NCBI GenBank assembly: GCA_019722365.1
Contig: JADFUC010000709.1
Coordinates: forward strand, 558,001-622,000
Direction of reading: 5' to 3'
Length of the DNA: 64,000 bases
DNA from: Lithospermum erythrorhizon
Lineage: Eukaryota > Streptophyta > Magnoliopsida > Boraginales > Boraginaceae
The notes below the pieces were generated by a model that did no database searches, was not told the origin of the DNA, and saw only the letters and a list, made by a program, of their open reading frames with translations. A program made the translations under genes and the position numbers. Of this stretch, positions 24,853-36,259 are shown piece after piece (position 1 is the first letter of the stretch; every line of letters starts with the position of its first letter).

Positions 24853-27800
24853 ATGGATTTGGACGAGTACGAATATCTGGAAAAAAGCGTAGAGGATGAA
24901 GAACGTGATGACTGCAGAATGAGGACGAAGAAATCCCGTTCGAGGGGGAAATCGAGGGACACTTCTAGAGAGAGAGAACGACAAAGGCGGGAGAGGGGGA
25001 AATCGAGGGACACGTCTAGAGAGAGAGAGCGACAAAGGAGGAGTCGGAGGGAGATTGAAGAATTAAGAGAGATCAGGTGATGTTTCCAATTCATTGTTTG
25101 TATAGTGCTGGATGTTATTGTTATTACTTCAACTCAGATTGATTTGTTTTTGGGAACTTTATATTGGCTTCTTGGTGCTTTACACTTCTTGTTTAGGTGT
25201 TTGCCTTCTGTGTTTATCCCGTACCCCAAAACTTAAGGAGTGGCCGCCTTTTTCAGACACGGTTTAGGTTCTTTATGGGTTTTTACTTAATTTATTATGC
25301 TTCTTAGGTTCAAAACAATTAGAAAGTAAGTATTCTGATCCACGTCATTCTTTCTAGAAGTCCATTTCATAGTTGGGAATAGATACGAATGCTAGAGCTG
25401 TTCCGAGTCCACCAGGCAAGTGTGAGTTTATGGATATAGGTTTATTTTGCTAACTTGGGTTGAAATCGTAGATGGATTGTTTGCACATCTTAATGGGCTA
25501 AGAATGGGGAAACCATTACAAGGCATCAAGAAAGTGGCTTTTCTCACGTATTGAGTTTTGAAAAGGTCTGTTGTTTTTTTGTTTTCATTTATGGTCTTGA
25601 TCGGGCTTTGAGCCTTCTATTTCTTGTAGATGGTTCTTGCATCTGTTCTGAGATGTTTGACGGGTTATATATTGGATTTATAGGTTGGCAGCGCATGTGC
25701 TGAGGCTTTTGTTCACTTCGAAGACACTGCTTATACTTGTTACTTTGTTTGATCTGTAACAGGAACTATAATCGTAATTATTTTTGTTGGGACAACTCAA
25801 GTTATGTGTGTATTGACTGCCCTCTATGATATTGTATCTAAGCCTAACAATAATTGTGTTATTAGTTGGGAGAGATTACTTATGATTTCACCTCCTTTAT
25901 GTCTCATTCTTTAATTTGTATGAGAAGAAATATAATACTCATAAAATTGTATTTTTTGTCTAATGTGTAATTCTTAATGATTTAACCTTGATTTATACTA
26001 AATAAAAATAAATTGCGTACCTTTGGTTGAACATAAGTACTTCAAGTTCATAATTTAGATGGTGAAACAAGATAGCGTGCCTTAAATAGTAGTGGAATTT
26101 GGGAAGCACAAGAAGGTGTTTGGCTCAGCTTCAATTAGGACCTTAGAAGTACACGGCCTCTGAAGAAACTTTATGTTGAATATTTTCTGTTATACAAGCT
26201 AATGACGGAACATGAAAGCTCAGCCAAGCACCCTCAAACACTGGGGAGGAGACTGAATGTATCCACGAGATGTTTAGCTGGCTGAGAGCTGTCTATTCCA
26301 ACTTATATATCTCTTGTGGGATTTCTTCTCATTATATTGGGAGTTATTTTTTCAGGAGATATAAAGATAAGAAGGAAACGGTGGAGCCAGAAGCTGATCC
26401 AGAAAGGGACCAGAGAACTGTCTTTGCTTATCAGGTTTGTACAATCGTGGTTGTTATATTAGTTGCTTGAGAAGAGTATTTTGTGTTATTTAATTTTCTT
26501 ATTATTTGATTTCATGTTCATCTCAACTGCTTATACACAGATGCCCCTCAAAGCTACTGAGAGAGATGTTTATGAGTTCTTCTCAAAGGCAGGAAAGGTA
26601 TGCAGATTATAGTTTGTTAATCATGATTTACTTCGTATGGCTTGATGCATTCTCATTGCTACATTCTTAGCACTTTATTCTGATTGAACTAGAATGAAAA
26701 TATTTTACTTGTTATGGAGTTTTTTTTTGCTCTAATATGCTTGTTTCTTCTGCTTCTTATCATGGTGAAACAAATGCTTTCTACCTGCCGTAGTTGTATG
26801 GTCTTTGAATTATCTGTATGTCTTGCTGCTTGCAGAAATGATACTTGGAATAAAACTATCATGATTTTTTTTACACTTATTTATTTGGTTCCAGGTAAGA
26901 GATGTGAGGTTAATCATGGACAGGAATTCAAGACGCTCAAAGGGAGTTGGGTATGAACTATTTATCCATTGAACATCTTCTGAATCTTTTCTTGTTAACG
27001 TTCTATTTCTTTTGTATTGGTTTGAAAGATATTAATCTGGGATATCCTGATTTTGCAGGTATATCGAGTTTTATGATGTAATGTCAGTCCCGATGGCTAT
27101 AGCCATGTCTGGCCAACTACTTCTTGGGCAACCTGTAATGGTTAAGCCTTCTGAGGCTGAGAAGAACCTTGTGCAATCAAATGCTTCTGGGGGTTCCAGT
27201 GTTGTTGGGCCATACGGTGCAACAGAAAGGAAACTTTATGTGGGAAATTTACATTTTAACATGACAGAACTTCAGCTAAAGCAGGTTTGTGAATACATTA
27301 GTTATCAATTAATTTGTCTTTTCATTAATTGTAAACCTAAAAGTCAAGATTCTTTATTCTGTACTTTTTTAATTTCACTATGCTGGCCTATTTTGCTTGT
27401 TGATCTGCTTAGCAGGGAATCTGATTATGGTACCACTTTGGTTGAAATGGCTTGTCATTAAATTTTTGTCAGCACATTGATGTGTTATTTACTGAAACTT
27501 ATGGAAATGATCTAATATAAGTTGGAGACTTTTTATGTCGGATTTGCAGATTTTTGAAGCCTTTGGACCTGTCGAGCTTATCCAGCTCCCTCTTGATCCT
27601 GAGACCGGGCATTGCAAAGGGTTTGGGTTTGTTCAAGTCGGTATTGTGAAGCTAACATCCTAATGTTAATTGATACTGTAATATTCTCTATATTTCATTT
27701 TCATGAAGTAACATGACTGTTTGCAATTACTATATGTGTAGTTTGCTCAACTTGAACATGCGAAGGCAGCACAAAATTTGAATGGGACATTGGAGATTGC

Positions 27801-29345
27801 AGGTCGAACTATAAAGGTATACTCAGATTTTTGTATGTTGAACAATAAAAGTTTGATGCTTCTATGTTTATTTTAACACTTTCTTCATTGCTTTCTAATA
27901 ACCTTCCTTTTTGCAGGTTTCATCAGTAACAGACCACATTGCAGTACAAGATTCTGGAGCAAAGACTGCAGACTTTGATGATGATGAAGGGGGTGGATTG
28001 GTAAGTTCTATCATCTTCTGGATTTAATAATAGTCATTAGCCACAATGAAGAGGGTAGATTGGTCAGTGTTAATTTATTTATTTATTTGTTGGCCCTACT
28101 ATTGTATTTCTACTTATTATAGTGAGTGGAGTATATCGTAACCTATGAACTTTGGTACCATCCAAATCAAACCTTTAGCTTTTGTGTACTGACTGCCAAA
28201 AAGGTGCAGTTTATGTTCTGCTAACTTACTTTGTTAGGAGCTTGTTCTTATAAATGCTTGAATGTCTGGCTATGTTACATGCTTGAGATCGTGGGAACGG
28301 TTGGTTTCCTTGTAGTGAACAGTTAAAAACTGATTAGATAATTTAAGTCTGCTATCTATGGGAGTTTCTCAATTCAGAAACAGCCTCCTTGTTCACGGGG
28401 CTCAGACTGCGTACTATACTACTATCTTACCCCCTTTACCCTGCTTAGGCAGTACTGCCGAAGCCTCTTTAGAAGCATTGGGGCATGTTGTATGTTATCT
28501 ATCGTAGTTACTTATCAATGTTGTTACATATTGTACAGGCACTGAATGCTCAATCAAGAGCCCTACTCATGCAGAAACTGGATCGCACTGGATTTGCATC
28601 AAGGTTTGTTTACAATTCAGTATTTTCTTGGCCTTGTAGTACTTGTGTTTCACTGAAGTATGATAGTTTCTTTTTGTGTTGTGCAGTGTTGTTGGAACTA
28701 TTGGTGCACCTGCTCTGAATGGAGCAGCTACATCTCGGCTTACCACTGCTATGCCCATGGCTGGGACTACTGCTATCCCTACTCCAATTCTCAGTTCACA
28801 AGTACTAACTTCTATGCCCCCCGAACCTATAGGGAACCCAAGTGAATGCCTACTTTTGAAGAATATGTTTGACCCAGCCACAGAGGTTTGTAATCTTTTA
28901 CAATTGTGAATTTTTAGAGCTCGACAGCTCGTATCAATGGCTAATTTCTATAGTATTCCTTTTGCAGACTGATCCAGAATTTGATTTGGATATCAAAGAT
29001 GATGTATACGAGGAGTGCTCAAAATATGGCCATGTGAAGCATATACATGTTGATAAGAACAGTGCTGGTTATGTTTACCTACGATTCGACAATGTTGAAG
29101 GAGCATCACGTGCTCAACAGGCGATGCATAGGAGATGGTTCGCTCGTAGGTTAATTTCAGCTATATACCTGGTGAGTCGGTTTACATGCTTAACATACAC
29201 GTGACTATTGACTTTGATATGGTGCGACTTAAATGTAATAATGACTTTCGATACCGCTATTCTTTATACTCCATAATAATGAATGTGTTTCATGATACAG
29301 CAACCATATGAATATGATGCCAAATTCAAAGGTGGTGCAGCTTGA
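24853..29345 (+). CDS. RBM39 / CC1-like (CAPER-type) splicing factor with three RRMs
   Basis: Twelve exons join without a break: 24853-25076, 26356-26434, 26541-26597, 26895-26950, 27059-27284, 27550-27636, 27742-27816, 27917-28000, 28539-28603, 28687-28885, 28968-29171 and 29301-29345 (TGA), 466 aa. The short Arg/Ser/Glu-rich N-terminus starts MDLDEYEYLEKSVED. RRM1 (about residues 96-175, TVFAYQMPLKATERDVYEFF), RRM2 (about 196-272, RKLYVGNLHFNMTE and KGFGFVQF) and a C-terminal U2AF-homology RRM (about 366-452, LLLKNMFDP, VYLRF, RRWFARR) follow. RxF in the last motif is the UHM signature that binds ULM peptides such as those of SF3b1. The protein acts in the nucleus in 3' splice-site choice. 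Arabidopsis At2g16940 is the same family and longer at the N-terminus. Intron 1 is 1,279 nt. Confidence 0.92.
24943..25041 (+). repeat. In-frame 51-nt tandem duplication in the RS region
   Basis: Two copies, 24943-24990 and 24994-25041, encode the same 16 residues (RGKSRDTSRERERQRR) and are separated by one Glu codon. The DNA copies differ at only a few positions, so the duplication looks recent. It lengthens the N-terminal Arg/Ser/Glu-rich tract of the RBM39-like protein without changing frame. Confidence 0.85.
28376..28495 (+). mobile_element. SINE-like 3' portion in intron 8 of the RBM39-like gene
   Basis: The words GAAACAGCCTCC, CAGACTGCGTAC, TACCCTGCTTAGG and GCATTGGGGCATGTTG occur in the order known from the 3' half of tRNA-derived plant SINEs (Au/TS type, recalled from general knowledge). 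The upstream GGTTGGTTTCCTTGTAG near 28300 might be the tRNA-like head. It is intronic and non-coding. Family naming is tentative. Confidence 0.4.
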
Positions 29346-29739
29346 AGGAACTGGTGTGATTCACTCTGGACTCTGGAGGCATCATTAATCTTATTTTCTG
29401 CTTTTGGACTCACTAAATTATGTGTAAATGTGGTGTGATGCTATATTTATAACCTTTAATGAATATCTCTTTGATTATCATTTGCACTATTCTGGCTTTG
29501 TAAGTTTTGGATAATAAAGTGTTATGCATACTGACTAGTAGTGTTTAGACAATTTATTTATGGTTCTAGTTGGTCTACTGACACTCTGTTTACATTATTC
29601 GAGAGCTTCTGATGCCAGCAACCTAAATTAGTCGAACAAGATGCAGTTATGATCAATCTCATGAGTTGGTGAGATGTGCCTGTCAAACGACGGATAACAT
29701 AGATGTAATTTGCATATTGGGGTTAATTATAGATGTAAT
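29346..29739. other. 3' flank of the RBM39-like gene
   Basis: Likely 3' UTR and flanking sequence, with AATAAA-like words near 29510. No further gene. Confidence 0.4.
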
Positions 29740-30520
29740 TATTAATGCTAAATTAGTAAATTTAATACGTGTACGTTTTTTATCAAGACAAATTGAATAA
29801 TTATTGAAAGAGAATATATTTAATAGCTCTAAGTATGTGTAGAATGAAAGAGAATAAGAGGGAGACAAAATTTAATTATGTTTTTAATATATTTTGAAGG
29901 TACAATATTTCAATGCGCAAAGTACAATGTTTTCAAGCTTTAAAAAAACAATATGACGACCATTGCGTGGTGTACTGGTGTGCATGCATTTTGCCCCTTT
30001 ATCCATGGTATTCGATATAGTTGATATGAAAAAAGGGGATTTTCACGATGAAGAAGCAATAAAAATAACAAAAAAGCAGGAAATAGAATTGAATTTAGGA
30101 AGTAGAGGTAAAAAAAATGCTAATTCATTGTTAATTGTTAATAACTGTTAATGCAAAATTTAATACGTGTATGTTTATGACCAAGACAAATGGAATAATT
30201 AGTCAAAAGAAATATATTTAATAGTGTAGAATGAAAGGCAATAAGAAGGAAATATAATTTAATTATGTTTTCAATATATTTTAATAATTGTTAATGTTAA
30301 TTAATTATTAATGCTAAATGTATGTTTCTAACCAAGACAAGTGAAATAATTAGTGAAAAGGAATATATTTAATCTAAGTATGTGTGGAATGAAAGGAAAT
30401 AAATGAAAGACAAAATTTAATTATATTTTCGATATATTTTAAATATACAACTTTTAATGCATAAAGTACAACATTCTCAAACTTAAAAAAAACCAATACG
30501 ACGACCATGCGTGAACAACA
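29740..30520. repeat. Three copies of a ~160-bp AT-rich repeat
   Basis: Each copy contains in order: TTAATGC near its start, an ATACGTGTA- or ATGTATG-type word, a CAAGACAAATTGAATAATTA-like word, GAATATATTTAAT, GAATGAAAG and TTTAATTATGTTTTCAATAT-like ends. Copies begin near 29742, 30148 and 30305. Copies 1 and 3 are also followed by a shared tail (AAAGTACAA, then ACGACCAT, then GCGTG) near 29920-29970 and 30460-30515. The array lies between two convergent genes and encodes nothing. Confidence 0.65.
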
Positions 30521-30808
30521 CGCAGTTTGCCGCTTTTATACTATTTTTGATCTTGATGTTGGTAGGCGACCATTTTAAAAGAAAAATGTATTTTAAGTTA
30601 TGATATATATAAATAGATATAGCTCGGTCACTATCACAACTTACAAGGGCTCAATAATAAACACATTAACGTAGTAATGGTTGGTCTGTGGAAGAAACAG
30701 CCATATTACATGTATACATTCCCTTCACATTCTTATAACACAACTCCACCTCATTTGTCAATAAAATCTCCATTTTATCAGACAACTGACATGTAAGTCC
30801 CTGTTTAC

Positions 30809-33800
30809 TCACTTGATCCTATTACGCGGGACCCTCTCGCTCTGCCGGACAGCGCTTTCCACAGGAGAAATTCTTTGTGGCATCGTCATGCCTCCAGAAA
30901 CAATAATTTCTGTAATATGGTGACGTCGTATCAGTATCAGAAAACACTAGCAATAGAGACTAATAGACATGGGAATATCAGTGGTAATCAATGTGCAATA
31001 AAATTGAAGCGTAGAACTGAAAGGAACAGGTCATTATTAAGGAGCGAAATATTTCATCATATAATCTACATTGACTTGTGGCTTCGTGTATCAGAGATAT
31101 CTAAGTTCTAAGATTTAATGGTCAGTAGAGCGATCTAGTTTGCAAATCAACAGGACATTGACAGAGCTATTATTTAACCCCTTGCACACAGTTCTTCAAT
31201 TCTTAATTTTATTATTGTCTGAACAAGCTGAAAATTACTTGCATCGCATGTTAAAAGGAGTGAAAAAGTGTAGATGTTGAGCCATAATCTAAGTCTTCAT
31301 TTTTAATGGATTACGCAAAGGCTGATCAGGAATCAAGTAGATTACTTAGCAATAAAATTGAGAGAATGAAATATGTTATGGAAACCATAACCCCAAACTA
31401 AACAGAGATGTGATTAATGCTACAATTCCGATCCAGTTCCAATGCAAAACAAATGAAGATGATAAATAGGAGTAGCAACAAGAGCGCGAGCATACCTATG
31501 CCTTCACGAATTGACAAATTAGGTCTAACAATATCCTTGGAGCTGACTAAGAATATATCACCAATGTACAAGTGGTTAGTTGGCACAAACACACTACACA
31601 GCTCCTCATCCCCATCATCTTTCTGAAGTGAACCAAGATTAGAGTAAGCTTAGTTCTCAAAGATGATAGTAAGTACAGCTATTTAAATGAGTAACTTGAT
31701 CTCTTCTCAAAGACTCAAACAGAGTGGCTATGCATACTCAGGTAGATAAACAGAAGTACCTGAAGAAGGACTGTTGAAGTGATGAAACCAAATGCATATT
31801 CACCCACCCGAGGATGACGAATAATAGCCACCTCTTTGAAAGCTGTTGTATTTTGATCTGAAAATCATACAATAAAAAGATTGTAAGTCGACACAATATT
31901 TAGAATTAAGAAAGTCGGATGCTTACGTGGTTGAACCGTTGAAGCAATGTACTATATTGACAATCAAACATTTTTAGTAAAAACTCGTGTCAAATTGATA
32001 ACTATCTCATGAAACAGTTATTTATACTATCTTCTTTCCTCCTCAATAAATTTGTGTGATTACCTACTAGAGCAGTCTAATGAAGGCCATGTGCCGTCGG
32101 CGGAGGAATTTGGCTTTAAAACAATTCTTATTCATAAGCTGTTTGATGTGGTCTTTGAATCAATAAAGGATTACCCATACATACATTTTGATCATCTGTG
32201 ACTATATTATCATAATAGATAGCAGTTGATTATCAATTAGGTTCGTGCATCATTATGTTTTCTAGAGAATGGGCCTCTAAAGAGCAACATCTTTGGCATA
32301 TCATATCGAGTAAACTACCTCTTCTGTACTCATCCATTTTCCTTGAAAAATGTAAGCAGCTGGAGTTTATATGACCAATTCAAGTCACTGTGTAAGAGCT
32401 ACATATCTAGAAGAATATGGTTAAAATTATAAATTATTCCATACCGGGAGAAATTGCAGCACTGATTTGCTTGGAAGCCGAATATATGTAGCTTACTAGT
32501 GGCATTTTCTTTATAACCCATTCACCAATCCCAAAAACAGATGCTCCGAGCCATGATGAGACAAATACACCAACAAGGAACACAAAAGCTAAGGATGTAA
32601 TAAACCCAAGTCCTGCACCAGAAAACATTTGTCCTTATGGAACAGTAATAACTTTCTACAAAATGTCAATTCATCAATGAAGTTGATGCAGTATAAAGAC
32701 AGAATTATCTTAAGTGCATTCATCATCATCTTATGATGCAATAGAGCACGATGTCACGGATCAGGCTGTTAGCCTGACTTAGTCTTGAAGAAGCTAAGTA
32801 ACACAGGGTTCCGACAATTCAAAAGAGTCGTCCAGTGACAACGAGCACTTAAAAGATCATCAAGCCAAGTCACTGAAAAATCTTAACAATACTATGATGG
32901 AGGGTTGTGATTGAGGTGTTGTTAGCCAATGGGATATTTCTATGAAGCTATGGCAATATGACTGTAAGGGCTGGCAGCAGTAAATAGTTAAGCTAAATGA
33001 TAAAATTTCGGTCATGCCAGTGATTGCGGTGAACAACATGTTCATAGTCTACAACTCAATAGATTACCTTTTCAATTTCTAGACTCAAACTCAGGTCTTC
33101 ACTACAATTTTGGCACCAGAAGGCAACAATCCTCCTGGCACCAAATATCATCTTCGTTTTTAGTTTCTTTTTAACTCTTCCGTTAGAATTTAAACCAACA
33201 ACTTGATAGGTTAATTATTCAATTGATTGGGCTGCTATAGAATGCATGAATCCTAAGCAAATTCTAATGTTCATCAGACCAATAATTTGCTTCGGATTTG
33301 CACTTAGTCATTGACCAATTATGGACTACATATTAAAATTACATATGACGTACGAAATGCAGTTTAGAAACCATGGCACTATGAAAACACTATTATTAGA
33401 AGAATAGACATTTACTTGTGTCCCATCAACTAGAGAAACAAGTTATGCAGTAACAAACGAGATTACTTACCAAATATTTCAATACCCAGCTGATCATATA
33501 ATGGACTGAAAAAACCATCAACAAATTGGACGAACCACCATGTAATGAAAAAAGTTACCGCCACAGGGAAAAGAACTACACTACAAATTTCAAGGCCAAA
33601 TGTTCAGGAATAGATTATCAATAGAAAATACTTTGTAGAATAATACTGGAGACTGCATAGCCAAAGGATGAAACTACTACCATCCTGTCATAAACTTCTT
33701 GGAGATCCAACTCTGGAGGATGAAACAACAGGCCTATGCAAATAAACACCAAATAAATAAGTAATGGTAGTAAGTTCTTCATAGCAGGAAAACCAGAACA

Positions 33801-34887
33801 ACGCTAAAGACATGTCTGGATATGTAAATCTCCTAATCTAGTGATGGTAAAAACATGATGAGTTCATGTGATGAAATAGTTCATTATCAAAAGAATGGAA
33901 AGTGTGCATTTTCTCTAGTTCGAGTGCCATTAATTTTGACATCGTTGATCATACCCATAACATACCGCATGTTCCAATATAATTCATGAATCATGATCCA
34001 CAGTGGTCACGAGATACTTAGATCATAGCGCAGCAACATGGCAGAGAACTGAGTTGTGGGCTTATATTTACCTCTCCTAAGATGATTCTATTATATGGTG
34101 AACATTAAGTTGTGTTCATTTGATGATCAATGATCCTGAATACACTGATCTATGTTCATTGGATGATACTATAACCGGGACTAACAGGGTAGTATATAAA
34201 ACCGTAGATCGGTAGATGACATCTGTCTTCATAGGCATTGTGTTTGAACTTTGAACATTTGAAATAGAATTCTATTGATACCATAATCAAATTTAATTGG
34301 ACTAAGTAAATGCAACTTGAGCGTCTTAAATTACTATGGGATGCTAATCTGAATTATTTTGGTCCAAAACAAAAATATTGAAAAGTGATCCAATTTAGTT
34401 CTGATATTTTGCATTGGCTTCAATCAAATTCAACATTATAATATTCTGTACTTGGTCAGAACCTCAAGTTAAATAATGACAAATTATGCATATTAATATG
34501 TAATTCTTAGCTTAATCAGTTAAAAATAAGTCAAATTAACTACCCCAATTGACCACATTCATACAAGAATCAGTCAAACTAATCAACCACTGAAGTCAAC
34601 CATCATTGACCATCCAGCAATGCATCCAAACCCAACATATAGATCCACCAAACCACTCAATTACAATAAAAATCAAATCTTTTTTATATAAACCAACAAA
34701 CAAACAACCCAAATTACAAAATCCTACAATCTTGAAAAAAAAAACTGAAACTTAAAATTAAAAAAAAAATGACCTCACGAGTAGAAGAATTGGAAGAAGA
34801 GGGTTCCCTTTTGATGGGGTCCTCTGGATCTTCAGAAGCAGCAACTTGTTGAAGTGGCATTGAAGTTGCATCTTTCTCTTCCGCCAT
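30809..34887 (-). CDS. LIKE COV (CONTINUOUS VASCULAR RING) family membrane protein, DUF502
   Basis: Seven exons in one frame: 34887-34774, 33733-33681, 33580-33471, 32612-32445, 31857-31760, 31622-31496 and 30909-30809 (TGA), 256 aa. The N-terminus is acidic and Ser-rich (MAEEKDATSMPLQQ). Family blocks then follow: SWISKKFMTG, LFPVAVTFFITWWFVQFVDG (membrane helix 1), LGFITSLAFVFLVGVFVSSW (helix 2), KKMPLVSYIYSASKQIS, FKEVAIIRHPRVGEYAFGF, VPTNHLYIGDIFLVSSKDI and RPNLSIREGIEIIVSGG. Arabidopsis COV1 is a trans-Golgi-network protein needed for Golgi shape, vacuolar sorting and vascular patterning; this copy looks closest to the LCV paralogues. An in-frame ATG exists at 34944, but the family N-terminus favours 34887. 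It is divergent from the RNR1 gene. Confidence 0.92.
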
Positions 34888-36125
34888 TTTATGAGTAAGA
34901 AAATGAGATAAAAAAGCTTTAGATGTCCCAAAATAGTTGTCCAATTTAAAAGGGAGTAAGTTGTAGTATTGATTATTGCTTCAGTTGAACTCAAACAAGA
35001 CAACGCATAACAAAATATTTGTTTATGCAATAATCCCAGAAAAGGGATAGTTTTTGCGTGGTATTTAAGGTTGTATTATCCGATAATTATTTATTCAGAC
35101 TGGTCAATAAAAAAACTTTTGCATGTCATATAGACACATAGTAATAAATTATACTATCCGAATACATAATCTTCTTTCAGAGCCCCATTCTATGCATTAT
35201 GCTATAGAATTTTACAAACTACTATAGTTATACTCTCCGAATTATAACGGGTGTAAAACCTGTAAATAAAAATTAGAACCTTAAATAATGTTCCCTCCAT
35301 TTCTTTTTAATTGTCTTCTTATCCATTTATTCATGTGATTAATAAATAAAAAAATAAGAAAATTACATTAAAACAATACTGAATGAGAATTAATCGATAC
35401 TATATTAATATCGATTGACAATTTAATAAAGTAAAAAATGCATAATAAAATTACATCAAAACGTAAAATTATAATTTTCATATTGTAGTTAATGTAAGAA
35501 TTAAACAAAATAATTTGCATCAGAAAGATAAAGAGTTATACAGAGCGAAGAGGCAAACTATAAAATTGAAATCTGCAAACGATGAATAATCTTTTGAGAT
35601 AACCGAATCAAGTATCTCTTATGCGTGAAAGGACAATATTGAAATGTAATACTCCGTATTGTTACATAATCCATACTAGTGTTGAACAATGATGTACAAA
35701 TGTGGATATCACTAATTCCAAGATATTGGACTGATAGCTTATCGGTCCTATTCATACCGGATTGGTATCTTTAACGGGTAAACTTTTGGATCGGAGCGAA
35801 TCGACGATAATTTACTATATGGGTATTCGGGGTCCCGTCTGGGGTCCATATTCGTCCCGTTTCGGTAATTCTCTTTATTAAAAAATGAGTATTTTGGCCA
35901 TTATTTTGATATTTTGATAAAGATTTGAGATATTATGATCCTCATTTTAAGTTTTTTCATAAATGTTGATATTTATAAGGTTATCGATCCGGTCTAGACG
36001 GCAGTATAAAGAAGTATATGTTCCCGAATAGGTTAGCGGTGAATATTAATCCGGATAAAACCGAGAACAAGAAATGCCCACAACGCTCCCTCTTAATTTC
36101 TCCCGCCACCCAAAACCCCCCATAA
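34888..36125. other. Divergent intergenic region between LIKE-COV and RNR1
   Basis: Contains both 5' flanks. At 35289-35440 a TTCCCTCCATTTCTTTTTAA end and a reverse GACAATTTAATAAAGTAAAA end hint at a short MITE. A near-palindrome AATACTCCGTATT is at about 35648-35660. The frame at 35558-35755 (minus) is not gene-like. CT-rich sequence with TCCCGCC at 36101-36107 lies close to the RNR1 start and may be a second, imperfect E2F-type element. Confidence 0.4.
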
Positions 36126-36133
36126 TTTGGCGC
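36126..36133 (+). promoter_or_regulatory. E2F-binding site upstream of RNR1
   Basis: TTTGGCGC matches the plant E2F consensus TTTSGCGS exactly and lies 127 bases before the RNR1 start codon. Plant ribonucleotide reductase promoters are known E2F targets driving S-phase and DNA-damage expression, so position and identity agree. An imperfect TCTCCCGCC lies just upstream at 36099-36107. Confidence 0.65.
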
Positions 36134-36259
36134 ACTTTTCAAATGAATTCAAACAATTTCAAAAATTGCAAAGCATAAATACAATTCAATCCTCATCTTT
36201 TCCACAAAACTTATATTGTGTGTTTGATAAAAGTCCTGAGAGAAAACTTGGAAAAGAAA

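Noticed and set aside
24793..25094. Minus-strand Ser/Leu/Arg-rich frames of 80-86 codons
   Set aside because: Antisense of the RS-encoding first exon of the RBM39-like gene.
28567..28881. 104-codon minus frame
   Set aside because: Antisense to exons 9-10 of the RBM39-like gene, with no family likeness.
34758..35030. 90-codon minus frame overlapping the LIKE-COV start
   Set aside because: Different frame from the recognised protein and not conserved in composition.
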